Positions 34,065 to 42,319 of a stretch of DNA of 44,610 nucleotides are shown one piece after another. Location of the stretch: positions 56,193 to 100,802 of the forward strand of contig METM01000007.1 of NCBI GenBank assembly GCA_001772335.1, in the 5' to 3' direction. Positions within the stretch are counted from its first letter, which is position 1. The number at the start of each line of letters is the position of its first letter. The notes under the pieces are model-generated. The model saw only the letters and a program-made list of their open reading frames with translations. It did not search any database and had not been told where the DNA came from. Origin of the DNA: a candidate division WOR-1 bacterium RIFCSPHIGHO2_01_FULL_53_15. Lineage in GTDB: Bacteria > Margulisbacteria > WOR-1 > O2-12-FULL-45-9 > XYB2-FULL-48-7. The position numbers and the translations under genes are program-made.

Positions 34065-34517
34065 TTATCTTTTGAACAAGCCGACCAGCCTGGCCTGGCC
34101 GAGGATGCGGCCGGTCATGGCGCGTTCGATTTCTTTTTTCCCGGCCCCTTCTTTTAAAGCAAGCGCGGCATCAAGGGCATAGAGTTTAAAGCAATAGCGA
34201 TGCGGCTTGCCGGGCGGCGGGTTCGGGCCGCCGTACTCGAGTTGGCCAAAATCATTCCTGCCCAGCCGCGCGCCGGCCGGGACTTCGCCCTCCTTGATTT
34301 CCTTGACCGCCGGAGAAATATTAAAGACGAGCCAATGGTCCCAATTCCCGCCTGGCGCGTCGGGATCGTCAACAATTAAGACGAGGCTTTTGGCGTTGGC
34401 CGGCACATTTTCAAAAATAAGCGGCGGATTGACAGCCCGGCCTTCTCCGGAATATTTCACCGGGATAAAGGCCTGATCCTTGAAGGCCGGACTTTTGAGA
34501 CTCAAATTATTGGACAA
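34065..34517 (-). CDS. PEBP-family protein (YbhB/YbcL-like)
   Basis: 150 aa phosphatidylethanolamine-binding-protein fold. Ligand-pocket features: IVDDPDAPGGNWDHWLVFNI and GGPNPPPGKPHRYCFKLYAL. Bacterial function is unclear. Start is a TTG at 34517 with GAGG further upstream; it follows greA after 12 bp and is probably cotranscribed. Its 3' 160 bp are duplicated at 29555-29714. Confidence 0.9.
   Translation of the reverse strand: MSNNLSLKSPAFKDQAFIPVKYSGEGRAVNPPLIFENVPANAKSLVLIVDDPDAPGGNWDHWLVFNISPAVKEIKEGEVPAGARLGRNDFGQLEYGGPNPPPGKPHRYCFKLYALDAALALKEGAGKKEIERAMTGRILGQARLVGLFKR
34074..34233. repeat. 160-bp direct repeat, right copy
   Basis: Part of the intact PEBP gene, 157/160 identical to 29555-29714. 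This copy is the parental one, because the reading frame continues through it into the full gene. Confidence 0.92.
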
Positions 34518-34529
34518 AGCTGTTAAACC

Positions 34530-34994
34530 TCATTTGATCTCGAGTATCTTGTATTTGACCAGCCCGCGCGGGGTCTCGACTTCGACCACGGCGCCGGCTT
34601 TTTCGTTGACGATGGCGCCGCCGATCGGCGAAGCGGTCGAGATCTTGTTCTCTAATGGGTCGGCTTCTTCTTCGGAAACGAGCGTATATTCAACTTCTTT
34701 GCCGGTATCAAGCGCCTTGAGCCGCGCAAGACTGCCAAGTGTCACGACATCGCTTTTGGCCGCTTCAGCCTTTTCTACGATCGTGGCGTTCTCAAGTTTG
34801 GCCTCGAACTCCCTGATGCGCATCTCGTTCAAACCCTGCTCGTCTTTAGCGGCATGATAAGCCGAGTTCTCTTTCAGGTCGCCATGTTCGCGCGCTTCGC
34901 CGATTGTTTTGGCGATGACCGCGCGCCGCTTCTTGAGCGCCTCGAGCTTCTCTTGTATCTTGTCATAATTCTCTTTGGTCATGTAGTCAGTCAT
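34530..34994 (-). CDS. greA: Transcription elongation factor GreA
   Basis: 154 aa. N-terminal coiled coil with the acidic tip: IGEAREHGDLKENSAYHAAK. The C-terminal FKBP-like domain contains ISTASPIGGAIVNEKAGAVV. It stimulates transcript cleavage by backtracked RNA polymerase. Two in-frame starts exist (34994 and four codons later). TATAAT at 35007-35002 is only 7 bases before the first ATG, which suggests a leaderless message. Confidence 0.95.
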   Translation of the reverse strand: MTDYMTKENYDKIQEKLEALKKRRAVIAKTIGEAREHGDLKENSAYHAAKDEQGLNEMRIREFEAKLENATIVEKAEAAKSDVVTLGSLARLKALDTGKEVEYTLVSEEEADPLENKISTASPIGGAIVNEKAGAVVEVETPRGLVKYKILEIK

Positions 34995-35007
34995 GATTTA
35001 AATTATA
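34994..35007 (-). promoter_or_regulatory. -10 box abutting greA start
   Basis: TATAAT at 35007-35002 on the minus strand, 7 bases before ATG 34994. No Shine-Dalgarno fits between. No clear -35 box. Confidence 0.6.
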
Positions 35008-35028
35008 CCAGAAGCGGCCGCCTTAAAA

Positions 35029-35601
35029 CTATAGCTTCAGCGCCCACCAGTAGAGATCATAGCGGCCGGAAGCGACCGCACTGTCTATCAGCCCGGTCTT
35101 GGCCGCCAGCGCCTTGATCGTTTTTGAGACATCGATCGTAAAAGGGCCGGAATAGAGCGTTGAGGCGGCCGAAGGGGTCGAGCCGTCAAGAGTGTAATAG
35201 ATGCTCGCGCCGGCGGTCGAACATTCGATCGTGATCGTAAGAGAGTCCGCTTCGAAAGAGCCCGGAGAAGGTGAAAATGCCGGTGTCGCGACCGTCGCCA
35301 GGGTTGTGGTCGTAGAAGAGGCTGTGGTGGTGGTCGTCGTTGTGGTCGCGCCGGGCAAAGTCGTCGTTGTGGTCGCGCCGGGCAAAGTCGTCGTTGTGGT
35401 CGCGCCGGGAATGAGCGGAACGGATACCCCGCCCTCCCCCGCCGTTGAGGTCGTCGAAGACGAGGTGGTCGTGCTGGTGGCGCTGCCGCCGCTTGCCGTT
35501 GGGTCGTCGACCTTCTGGCCGCAACCGCCTGCTGTGATGATCAATAAACAAGCAACAAATAACAAACAATACCAAATAACCAATTTACAATGGCCCTGCA
35601 T
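35029..35601 (-). CDS. Thr-rich lipoprotein with chitobiase/FN3-like C-terminal domain
   Basis: 190 aa from ATG 35601. Signal peptide (LVIWYCLLFVACLLIITAGG) with lipobox Cys near residue 27. Residues ~40-105 are a Ser/Thr-rich linker made of PGATTTTTL repeats. The C-terminal ~75 residues (STAGASIYYTLDGSTPSAAS, YSGPFTIDVSKTIKALA) match the CHB_HEX_C_1 type domain found in secreted proteins. An in-frame ATG at 35631 is upstream of the -10 box TATCAT (35613-35608), which lies 6 bases before the chosen ATG. Confidence 0.82.
   Translation of the reverse strand: MQGHCKLVIWYCLLFVACLLIITAGGCGQKVDDPTASGGSATSTTTSSSTTSTAGEGGVSVPLIPGATTTTTLPGATTTTTLPGATTTTTTTTASSTTTTLATVATPAFSPSPGSFEADSLTITIECSTAGASIYYTLDGSTPSAASTLYSGPFTIDVSKTIKALAAKTGLIDSAVASGRYDLYWWALKL
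35333..35410 (-). repeat. 27-bp tandem repeat in the lipoprotein linker
   Basis: Three units (35333-35359, 35360-35386, partial 35387-35410), identical over their length, encoding PGATTTTTL. Copy number could vary between strains without frameshift. Confidence 0.9.
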
Positions 35602-35706
35602 TGCCAGATGATACCACAAAACCGTCGTCAAATGCTATATTCCCCCACGCCAAAATCTATCCATTCTCACTGCGGTTCTGGCGTCCCCGCCGGGGAAGAT
35701 AACTCT

Positions 35707-35755
35707 GCGCGATTATTGCGCGATTATTGCGCGATTATAATTTCCCTGGTATAAT
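35707..35755 (+). promoter_or_regulatory. fic promoter with 11-bp tandem repeats
   Basis: Three tandem copies of TGCGCGATTAT at about 35706-35738. One copy supplies TTGCGC (35727-35732), 17 bp before TATAAT (35750-35755). The ATG of the fic fragment follows after 6 bases, so the mRNA is probably leaderless. Changing the number of 11-bp units could alter the -35 region. Confidence 0.65.
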
Positions 35756-35761
35756 AACGAT

Positions 35762-36025
35762 ATGTTCAACCCGAGCTATAAGCTGAACAACAATATTGTT
35801 AAGATGTTGATCGCCATTGCCGAAACAAAAGCGGCCGTTGAGCGCGCCAGGCTGCTGCCCAAACAGGAGCTGAAACTGCGCCGCCAGGCGCTCGTCAGGA
35901 TGACGCACAGCTCGACCGCGATCGAGGGCAATCGGTTGGGGCTTGACCAGGTCGAAGCTCTGCTGGCGCATAAAAAGATCGCCGCCGCGGACCGCGATAT
36001 TTTTGAACCGGGAAAGTTCTGCTGA
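35762..36025 (+). pseudogene. N-terminal fragment of a broken Fic gene
   Basis: 87 codons. It contains the inhibitory-helix motif HSSTAIEGNRL ([S/T]xxxE[G/N]) and then DQVEALLAHKKIAAADRDIF. The frame ends just after IFEPGKFC. The continuation KVLLKIHRLVTHKTL lies in another frame. About 25 residues expected between the two parts are missing, so a deletion rather than a one-base slip broke the gene. Confidence 0.8.
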
Positions 36026-36039
36026 AGATCCATCGGCTG

Positions 36040-36756
36040 GTGACCCATAAGACCCTGCCCGGGGAGCATTCCGGCCGTTATCGAACGGGCCCGGTCTATG
36101 TCGTCAGAAGACATTTCGGCTCACCCGACGAGATCGTTTATACCGGTCCGGCTGCGAAAGCGGTGCCGGCTCTTTGCGGAGCGCTGGTTAAATGGATTCA
36201 AACCAGCGAAAAGGAGGGCATCAACCCGGTGATTGCCGCGGGCATCGCCCACCAGGAAATAGCCGCTATCCATCCGTTTAGCGACGGCAACGGCCGGACG
36301 GCCAGGGCGCTGGCCACGCTTATTCTTTACAGCCGGGGATATGATTTCCGCCGCCTGTTCGCCCTTGAAGATTATTACAATCTTGACCGGCCGGCCTATT
36401 ATCAGGCGATCAATATCGGCAATAACTATAAAGAGAGACGCCGTGATTTTACCTCCTGGCTCGAATATTTTGTTAAGGGCTTTAAAGAGGAGATCGATAA
36501 TGTTAAAGGCAAGGTGGCCGCTTTGGCCTTGAAGAAGATCGGCGGCGGCCTAAAAGTCAAGGTCTATCTGGATAAAGAACAGTTGGTTATTTTGGATTTT
36601 TTGGACCAGCTCGGCCGAATTACGGCCGGCGACGCGGCGGAGGCCCTGGAATGCCCGAAGAGAACCGCCCAGCTCGAACTGCAAAAACTGAAAAAATTGG
36701 GCATGATCAAACAGGTCGGCAAAGGACCCGCCTCTGCCTATGTAATTAATCCATGA
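36040..36756 (+). CDS. Fic domain C-terminal part with winged helix
   Basis: 238 aa open frame from a GTG at 36040. Holds the Fic motif HPFSDGNGRTAR (HxFx[D/E]GNGRxxR), used for AMP transfer onto target proteins. The C-terminal ~60 residues form a winged-helix-like domain (DFLDQLGRITAGDAAEALE, RTAQLELQKLKKLGMIKQVG). Without the N-terminal fragment the inhibitory helix would be absent. It is unclear whether this part is translated alone; no Shine-Dalgarno is obvious. Its stop overlaps the typA start (ATGA). Confidence 0.75.
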   Translation: MTHKTLPGEHSGRYRTGPVYVVRRHFGSPDEIVYTGPAAKAVPALCGALVKWIQTSEKEGINPVIAAGIAHQEIAAIHPFSDGNGRTARALATLILYSRGYDFRRLFALEDYYNLDRPAYYQAINIGNNYKERRRDFTSWLEYFVKGFKEEIDNVKGKVAALALKKIGGGLKVKVYLDKEQLVILDFLDQLGRITAGDAAEALECPKRTAQLELQKLKKLGMIKQVGKGPASAYVINP

Positions 36757-38561
36757 CGAAGATAATTAATCTCGCGATCATCGCGCATGTCGATCACGGC
36801 AAGACCACCCTGACCGACCATCTCCTGCGCCAGGGCGGCGCCTTTGGCGAGCGCGACGAGATCCCCGAGCTGGCCATGGATTCAAACGAACTCGAGCGCG
36901 AGCGCGGCATCACCATCCTGTCGAAGAACTGCTCGATACGTTATAACGACGTTAAGCTCAATATCGTCGACACTCCCGGCCACGCCGACTTCGGCTCCGA
37001 GGTTGAGCGCGTCCTCAAGATGGTCGACAGCGTCCTGCTCCTCGTCGATGCCAAAGAAGGGCCGATGCCCCAGACCAAGTTCGTCCTCTCAAAGTCGCTC
37101 AAGCTGGGCCTGCGGCCGATCGTCGTCATCAACAAGATCGACAAGATCGAAAGATCACCCAACCGGGCGCACAAGGTCAGCGACCTGATCTTTGACCTTT
37201 TCGTCAAGCTCGACGCGACCGATGAACAGCTTGATTTTCCCATCGTCTATTCGATCTCGCGCGAGGGGGTCGCCATGAAAGAGCTGGCCGATGAGCGAAA
37301 AGACCTCGGGCCGCTCTTTGACGCGATCATGGCCCACGTCAAACCCTACCCCGACAAAAGCGCCGCCCCGCTCCAGCTGCAGGTCGCCAATCTGGCCTAT
37401 GACGACTATGTCGGCCGGATCGCGATCGGCCGCGTGACGGGCGGACAATTGGAAAAGAACATGAACATCGTGGTCTCTAAGCGCGACGGCTCGATTGTCC
37501 CGGGCAAAATCAGCAAACTCTCGATCTACGAAGGGCTCAAGCAATTGGAGGTCCCATCAGTCGAGTGCGGCGATATCGCCGCCGTGGCCGGCCTCACCGA
37601 CATCACGATCGGCGAAACGATCTGCTCGGCCGATAATCCCCAGCCGCTGCCGCTCCTCGTGATCGACGAACCGACGCTCAATATGGAGTTTCTCGTCAAC
37701 GACTCGCCTTTTGCCGGGCGCGAGGGCAAATTCGTGACCAACCGCCATTTAAGGGAGCGCTTGGAGCGCGAACTGCAGACCAACGTCGGCTTGAAGGTCG
37801 AGGACCTGGGCGGCGCCGAGGGCCTCCGGGTCTCCGGCCGCGGCGAGCTCCACCTCTCGATCCTCCTCGAGCAGATGCGCCGCGAGGGCTACGAGGCGCA
37901 GGTCTCCCAGCCGAAGGTCATCTTTAAAACGATCCACGGCGAGCAGATGGAGCCGATCGAACAGGCGATCATCACCGTGCCCGACGAATTCGCCGGCGTC
38001 GTCATCGAGAGCTTGGGCAAGCGGCGCGGCGAAATGCAGGAGATGTCGTCCAAGAACGGCACGACGACTCTCGTCTACATGGTGCCGACCCGTGGCCTGC
38101 TTGGCTTTCGCGCCGCCTTTATCATGGACACTAAAGGCGAAGGACTTTTACATCACGCTTTCTCACGTTATGAGCGGATGAAGGGCGAGATCTCCAAGCG
38201 CCAGAACGGCGTCCTGATCTCGGGTAACGTCGGAAAAACTGCGTCCTACGCTCTCGATAATCTCCAGCAGAGGGCCAAACTGTTCGTCGGGCCGGGGGTT
38301 GAAGTTTATGAGGGAATGATCGTCGGGGAGAACGCCCGCAACCTGGACATGACGGTCAATCCGACGAAAGAGAAGAAGCAGACCAATATCCGCGCGGCCG
38401 GCGCCGACGAAGCGATCAAGCTGACCCCGCCGATCCGGTTGACACTCGAGCAGGCGCTCGAATTTATTGATGAAGACGAACTGGTCGAGGTGACGCCGCT
38501 CAACATCCGCTTGAGGAAGAAACTGCTGACCGAGAATGAACGCTCGCGGAATCGCTCATAA
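36753..38561 (+). CDS. typA: Ribosome-associated GTPase TypA/BipA
   Basis: 602 aa. G1 [15 protein letters not shown], the switch-I region [14 protein letters not shown]3 [13 protein letters not shown]4 NKIDK, then domains II, III and V and the BipA-specific C-terminal domain ([20 protein letters not shown]). It acts in 50S assembly and stress or cold responses. It overlaps the fic fragment by 4 bp and converges on the SLH gene with 2 bp between stops. Confidence 0.96.
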   Translation: MTKIINLAIIAHVDHGKTTLTDHLLRQGGAFGERDEIPELAMDSNELERERGITILSKNCSIRYNDVKLNIVDTPGHADFGSEVERVLKMVDSVLLLVDAKEGPMPQTKFVLSKSLKLGLRPIVVINKIDKIERSPNRAHKVSDLIFDLFVKLDATDEQLDFPIVYSISREGVAMKELADERKDLGPLFDAIMAHVKPYPDKSAAPLQLQVANLAYDDYVGRIAIGRVTGGQLEKNMNIVVSKRDGSIVPGKISKLSIYEGLKQLEVPSVECGDIAAVAGLTDITIGETICSADNPQPLPLLVIDEPTLNMEFLVNDSPFAGREGKFVTNRHLRERLERELQTNVGLKVEDLGGAEGLRVSGRGELHLSILLEQMRREGYEAQVSQPKVIFKTIHGEQMEPIEQAIITVPDEFAGVVIESLGKRRGEMQEMSSKNGTTTLVYMVPTRGLLGFRAAFIMDTKGEGLLHHAFSRYERMKGEISKRQNGVLISGNVGKTASYALDNLQQRAKLFVGPGVEVYEGMIVGENARNLDMTVNPTKEKKQTNIRAAGADEAIKLTPPIRLTLEQALEFIDEDELVEVTPLNIRLRKKLLTENERSRNRS

Positions 38562-38563
38562 AA

Positions 38564-40204
38564 TTATTCCTCCTCATAGGCATAAAATTTTTCGATAAAG
38601 TCCCTGACGCGGGCGGTGCCGGCGACGATCTCGGCCGCTTCGGCGCGGCTCAGCGGCTTGTCCGGCTGGAAGAGTTTTCCCCCGGCAAAAGTTGTGAGCA
38701 GCCCTGCCTCTTTGGCCGCGGTGATCTCGCGGGCCGACGGGTACCGGCCGGGGACGTCGTCGTAAGGCGCCTCGAGCGGGCGTCCGAGCGGCAGGCCGGC
38801 GAACCGGACCAGGCTGACGACTGCCTCGGCTCGTGAAATAGGCCAGTCGGGCAGGAAGTCGCCCTCCTCATCCGTTTCCATTATCCCGGCGGTCAGGACC
38901 TCGCTGATATAATAAGCCGCCCAGTAGTCGGGCGTGACATCGGGCGGCAGTTCGGCCAGCTGAAAAGCGCCCGAGAGTTTTCGCCCCCTGGCGATGAGCG
39001 TCGCAAATTCCGCCCGGCTGATCTCCCTCTCCGGCTGGAATTTCCCGTCAGGGTAGCCGAGGGCGATCTGCGCGGCCTTGAGCTCGAGGATCGCCTGCCT
39101 GGCCCAGTAGTCCATGTTAACATCAGCAAAATCGGCGGTTTTCAGGACCCGGCGCAAAGGCCGTGGGTACATGATCGGCAGCGGCTCGCCTTTGTGGTCT
39201 TTCAGCCAGAATGTCAGGGAAAAATAATGGCTGTCGCCGACCGAGAGCGGGGCGTACCGGTGGTAGGCGTAATCAAAACGGATGTTTTCCAGGTTGAGTC
39301 CCAACCCGGCGGTCAGATTGTTCGCCGTACCGCCCTGCCCGGCCGCGTCCTGGTCAAGGCCGAAACGGATATCCAGGGCTTTGACCGGCTGCCATTCCGC
39401 GCCGGCGTGGAATTGGACCGGCAGTTCGGCTAATAAAAGCGGCCGCTCGGCGTCAAGGAAGAGGGATAAATTCTGGCCGCGGAACTGCCGCCAGCCCCCT
39501 TCGCCCATGGCCTTAAAACGCAGGCCCGCCTTGACGGCGGAACTCAAGGCCTCTTCCACCCCGTCCCCCCACCGGAGGCGGCCGAGAGAGCCGGGCAGGA
39601 AGTTCTGCAGGGCCGCGCCCACCGTTAGGGCGGGAGTGAACGCGTACCAGAGGCCGGCGTCGACATTGAAGCCGTTATAATAGCCGTCGGTGATCGTGGG
39701 GCCGGACAGGTTGCCAAAATAAAACTTGGCGGCGGCGCCGAGCGCCGCCCGCTTTAAGGGGAGCGCGTAGGCGAGGAGAAGGGCGTTGCTGCCGTGGGCA
39801 AAGACAGCGCCTTCGGATGACGACGGGTAAAAGCGGACGCCGCCGCGCGTCTCAAACGTGCCCGCCGGGGCGACAAAACTGATGCCGCTCCCCACGTAAC
39901 CGAGGCCGAGCACCCCCACCCTGACGGGAAAGGCAAGCGAGAAATTGGTGTAATTATATTCATTGAGCAGTTTGCCGCTCATCGAGCTGGCGGCGAAACT
40001 TTTCAGCGAAGCGAGGCCGGCGGGATTGAGGAAAATGCCGGCCGGGTCGCCGGTCTCGGCTAAGAAAGCCCGGCCCAGCCCTAACGGCCGCGCGCCGACG
40101 CCGGCCGCGACGGGGTCAACGGCAACCGTGATTTCAGCCAAAAGGACGCCCGCAAGCGAGAACAACAAGAGCGCCGCCAGGCAAACGATTATAATACGCC
40201 TCAT
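38564..40204 (-). CDS. PorV-like outer-membrane beta-barrel with C-terminal SLH domains
   Basis: 546 aa. Signal peptide at residues 1-23 (IIIVCLAALLLFSLAGVLLA). Residues ~24-335 look like a UPF0164/PorV-type barrel: GVGARPLGLGRAFLAETGDP, then FLNPAGLASL and many alternating beta segments. Residues ~350-535 hold three S-layer homology repeats (ADVNMDYWARQAILEL, PDGKFQPEREISRAEFATLI and two more). In SLH-bearing diderms these domains tie the outer membrane to the cell wall. Promoter copy A of the dispersed GC-rich element lies directly upstream. Confidence 0.85.
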   Translation of the reverse strand: MRRIIIVCLAALLLFSLAGVLLAEITVAVDPVAAGVGARPLGLGRAFLAETGDPAGIFLNPAGLASLKSFAASSMSGKLLNEYNYTNFSLAFPVRVGVLGLGYVGSGISFVAPAGTFETRGGVRFYPSSSEGAVFAHGSNALLLAYALPLKRAALGAAAKFYFGNLSGPTITDGYYNGFNVDAGLWYAFTPALTVGAALQNFLPGSLGRLRWGDGVEEALSSAVKAGLRFKAMGEGGWRQFRGQNLSLFLDAERPLLLAELPVQFHAGAEWQPVKALDIRFGLDQDAAGQGGTANNLTAGLGLNLENIRFDYAYHRYAPLSVGDSHYFSLTFWLKDHKGEPLPIMYPRPLRRVLKTADFADVNMDYWARQAILELKAAQIALGYPDGKFQPEREISRAEFATLIARGRKLSGAFQLAELPPDVTPDYWAAYYISEVLTAGIMETDEEGDFLPDWPISRAEAVVSLVRFAGLPLGRPLEAPYDDVPGRYPSAREITAAKEAGLLTTFAGGKLFQPDKPLSRAEAAEIVAGTARVRDFIEKFYAYEEE

Positions 40205-40215
40205 TATATAGAGGC

Positions 40216-40262
40216 ATTATATAATCCCCGGCCGGCGGAAGCAAGCGGCGCGGGCGGGGCGA
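40216..40262 (-). promoter_or_regulatory. Dispersed GC-rich promoter element, copy A (SLH gene)
   Basis: On the minus strand CGCGCCGCTTGCTTCCG contains TTGCTT (40244-40239), then 17 bp, then TATAAT (40221-40216), 11 bases before the ATG of the SLH gene. GC-rich core to 40262. Confidence 0.75.
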
Positions 40263-40277
40263 TTCGAGGAGACCGAG

Positions 40278-40339
40278 AATGTCAGGCATCAGAATGTCAG
40301 GCATCAGAATATCAGATGGGGAAATCAGATATCAGAATT
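40278..40339. repeat. ATCAG-type array
   Basis: AATGTCAGGCATCAG occurs twice in tandem, followed by AATATCAGATGGGG and AAATCAGATATCAG. The block AATATCAGATGGGGAAA recurs at about 42397-42417. Confidence 0.85.
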
Positions 40340-40353
40340 CCTTGACGGCCGCG

Positions 40354-40671
40354 TCAACCAACCTTTACTTCAACCTTCTGAACTCTTTCTTCCAGGCCGT
40401 TCAATCGCCGGTCCTGTTCCCTGTCCTTCCCTATCGCAAAAGTGCGATCTTCACGCGCGGCTTCAAGTTCCTTAATGATCTTATCCTGGCCGGTCAAAAC
40501 ATCATTAAATTTCCCGTCAAATCTGCCCTCCATTGCCTCAAATCTGCCCTCCATTGCCTCAAATTTGCCCCCTATTGCCTCAAATCTGCCCCCTATTTCA
40601 TCAAATTTTTTATCGTGTTCGTCCAGTTTCTTCAAAATTCGATCAAGCTTTTCACTTTTCTTTTCCGCCAC
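40354..40671 (-). CDS. Small coiled-coil protein with heptad repeats
   Basis: 105 aa, highly charged, predicted coiled coil throughout. Residues ~27-55 are heptads GRFEAIG, GKFEAME, GRFEAME, GRFDGKF, encoded by 21-bp tandem repeats (about 40520-40597). GTG start with AGGAGG 9 bases upstream. No family is recognised beyond generic coiled-coil proteins. Promoter copy B lies ~150 bp upstream, so the mRNA leader would include the octamer array at 40761-40816. Confidence 0.65.
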   Translation of the reverse strand: MAEKKSEKLDRILKKLDEHDKKFDEIGGRFEAIGGKFEAMEGRFEAMEGRFDGKFNDVLTGQDKIIKELEAAREDRTFAIGKDREQDRRLNGLEERVQKVEVKVG

Positions 40672-40760
40672 CTCTCCCGCCCTCCTTTTTATTTCTCGTG
40701 CGCCGCAGTGTCATTTATAACCGTCAGTAACTATTTTTCTCTCATTTTCGTCTTCCCATT

Positions 40761-40816
40761 TTTCCGTTCTTCAGTTCTTCCGTTCTTTAGTTCTTCGGTT
40801 CTTAAGTTCTTCGATT
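40761..40816. repeat. Octamer array (GTTCTTCA/GTTCTTCC family)
   Basis: About seven degenerate 8-bp units on the plus strand (GTTCTTCA, GTTCTTCC, GTTCTTTA, GTTCTTCG and so on). On the minus strand it reads GAACTGAA-like and lies right after promoter copy B. Confidence 0.85.
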
Positions 40817-40820
40817 CGCA

Positions 40821-40868
40821 ATTATACTGTCCCCGGCCGCCGGAAGCAAGCGGCGCGGGCGGGGGGAG
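40821..40868 (-). promoter_or_regulatory. Dispersed GC-rich promoter element, copy B
   Basis: TTGCTT (40849-40844), 17-bp spacer, TATAAT (40826-40821) on the minus strand, with the same GC-rich upstream core as copy A. Transcription would run through the octamer array into the coiled-coil gene. Confidence 0.7.
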
Positions 40869-40913
40869 GGGCGGCTTATTGGCTAACGAAGGCAAACGAT
40901 GACGGATCGAGAT

Positions 40914-41123
40914 TCATACCGCTACATATTCAGCAAATGAATTAGCTTTTGGTATGGGAAGCTTGTCCTCGGTCAGTCCCTTGACGTGCAGATCGATCGC
41001 TTCATGCATATTTTGCTCCGCTGCCTCGCGAGTAGAACCGGTTGCAACGCACCCCGGCAAGTCCGGAGAATAGGCGGAATAGTTGCCATTAGCTTTTTCA
41101 ATGATAATAAGAAAACGATGCAT
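40914..41123 (-). CDS. hicB: HicB-like antitoxin
   Basis: 69 aa short HicB: MHRFLIIIEKANGNYSAYSP, DLPGCVATGSTREAAEQNMH and EAIDLHVKGL match the partial RNase-H-like fold of the family. It lacks the long C-terminal DNA-binding domain. It follows hicA after 2 bp, preceded by AAAGGAGGG. It would neutralise HicA. Confidence 0.88.
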   Translation of the reverse strand: MHRFLIIIEKANGNYSAYSPDLPGCVATGSTREAAEQNMHEAIDLHVKGLTEDKLPIPKANSFAEYVAV

Positions 41124-41125
41124 AA

Positions 41126-41326
41126 TTATCCCTCCTTTTTCTTTTTCAATTGCGCTTGTTTGAGAATGCTGTTCAATGTGCCGGGCGCCAGATCGTGCCC
41201 GGGCTGGCCGGCAATGGTTACTCGCCCGGACTTCGCGGCATGCTTATACTGCCGATGACTACCCCTGGTTGCGACCAGTCGCCAACCATCATCTTCAATC
41301 GCCTTAATGGCATCGCGAACTTTCAC
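41126..41326 (-). CDS. hicA: HicA-like mRNA interferase toxin
   Basis: 66 aa dsRBD-like toxin. The catalytic His sits in ATRGSHRQYKH (GSHxxY/F motif). The second half AGQPGHDLAPGTLNSILKQA is typical. GTG start. TAAAAT of promoter copy C lies 7 bases upstream. Order is toxin first, then antitoxin. Confidence 0.88.
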   Translation of the reverse strand: MKVRDAIKAIEDDGWRLVATRGSHRQYKHAAKSGRVTIAGQPGHDLAPGTLNSILKQAQLKKKKEG

Positions 41327-41333
41327 CGTTTAC

Positions 41334-41380
41334 ATTTTATCATTATTGTTATGCGGAGGCAAGCGGCGCGGGCGGCGCGA
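41334..41380 (-). promoter_or_regulatory. Dispersed GC-rich promoter element, copy C (hicA)
   Basis: TTGCCT (41362-41357), 17-bp spacer, TAAAAT (41339-41334) on the minus strand, 7 bases before the hicA GTG. The GC-rich core upstream matches copies A, B, D and E; the spacer itself is unrelated and AT-rich. Confidence 0.7.
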
Positions 41381-41383
41381 TTC

Positions 41384-41509
41384 GGGGGAATGTTACCTAA
41401 AAACTTATGAACTTATGAACTTATGAACATAAGTTCTTCAGTTTTTTCGTTCATCAGTTCTTCAGTTCTTCCGTTCTTTAGTTCTTCAGTTCTTAAGTTC
41501 ATCCGTTCT
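41384..41509. repeat. Octamer array with boundary box
   Basis: It begins with GGAATGTTACCTAAAAAC, a box found again at 42608-42625. Then three TTATGAAC units and a perfect hairpin (GAACTTAT-GAAC-ATAAGTTC), then about ten GTTCTTCA-type units in the other orientation. Confidence 0.85.
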
Positions 41510-41607
41510 TCAGTCTCCTCAACCTCTCCACTTCCGCCTTCAGCGCGTCAAGCTGCTTCTGCTCGCCCCGAGCGAGGAGCGCAGCGACGAGTTGAGGGGC
41601 TGTTCCT
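41499..41607 (-). pseudogene. Remnant of a coiled-coil C-terminus (S74-chaperone-like) with inserted repeat
   Basis: Minus-strand reading AVKEQ, a break, then EQKQLDALKAEVERLRRLKN and a stop. This resembles the final helix of peptidase S74/intramolecular-chaperone tail proteins. The break is a 36-bp GC-rich element (41565-41600). No upstream part of the gene is present. Confidence 0.5.
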
Positions 41608-41613
41608 TGACGG

Positions 41614-41994
41614 CTATAACTTTAGATATTTAAGGGTTTCCGCAATAAACTCTTCAGCTTCAGAAATAGATTGCCTGGCATCTTCTTCATCAATCAAAGA
41701 AAGGATGCCGTAGTCACCGCTCTCTCTTTCTTCTTTTAATTCCTTTAAATATTTGGCCAATTTTCTGTCCAATTTCCCGCTTTTAATAAAATGCAGACTG
41801 AATAAGGTTCTAGCGCCGGAGTGGCTTTCCGCTTTAAGGCCTTCGCTCTGGAGCAGAGCCTGAACGCAGTGAAACACCGCATAATACGCCCTTGAAACCG
41901 CATCGTCAAACTTTTCGTGCTCCAGCAGGATTCTCGCGGATCCGATTTTATCCTGCGCGGTCTTCAAATATTCACGAATCGTTTCACTAACCAA
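41614..41994 (-). CDS. HEPN-domain protein of an MNT/HEPN toxin-antitoxin pair
   Basis: About 126 aa from a TTG at 41994 with GAAGG upstream; an ATG at 42018 is the alternative (134 aa). HEPN features: DDAVSRAYYAVFHCVQALL, then LKAESHSGARTLFSLHFIKS and a C-terminal acidic helix. It is paired with the nucleotidyltransferase directly upstream (8-bp overlap). In such pairs the HEPN protein is usually the RNase toxin; the exact R-x4-6-H motif is not obvious here, so this copy may act differently. Confidence 0.82.
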   Translation of the reverse strand: MVSETIREYLKTAQDKIGSARILLEHEKFDDAVSRAYYAVFHCVQALLQSEGLKAESHSGARTLFSLHFIKSGKLDRKLAKYLKELKEERESGDYGILSLIDEEDARQSISEAEEFIAETLKYLKL

Positions 41995-42310
41995 TTTTGA
42001 TGCCTTCTTTAATAACATTTAGAATGAACGGCAGAGATATTGTTTTCATACGCTCAAAATCGGTTTCTTTCACTATTTTCAGCGAAATATCCGCTCCGCT
42101 TTCCGTGAAAACATCAACGGCCGCGTCGTAAAGCTTATCTTTAAGGGGACGATCTTTTCGGGGAACGATCAGCAGAAGATCGTAATCGGAATCGGGACGG
42201 GCATTTCCGCGGGCGCGCGAACCGAACAAGTATATTCCCGTGATCCTCGGCCGAACGGGTCCGATCTTTCCCAAAAAACTTTCTATGATTTTATTGCTCT
42301 CGTCTGTCAT
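41987..42310 (-). CDS. Minimal nucleotidyltransferase (MNT) antitoxin
   Basis: 107 aa. The nucleotidyltransferase core is TGIYLFGSRARGNARPDSDY followed by DLLLIV, giving GS-x10-DxD. The C-terminal part lacks other domains. MNT antitoxins AMPylate their HEPN partner. The ATG at 42310 is 9 bases after TATAAT of promoter copy D; an in-frame ATG at 42328 would overlap that box. Confidence 0.87.
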   Translation of the reverse strand: MTDESNKIIESFLGKIGPVRPRITGIYLFGSRARGNARPDSDYDLLLIVPRKDRPLKDKLYDAAVDVFTESGADISLKIVKETDFERMKTISLPFILNVIKEGIKIG

Positions 42311-42319
42311 TCTGGAGCA

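Noticed and set aside
36008-36045. Programmed frameshift joining the two fic parts
   Set aside because: No slippery heptamer is seen and about 25 family residues are missing at the junction, so a deletion fits better.
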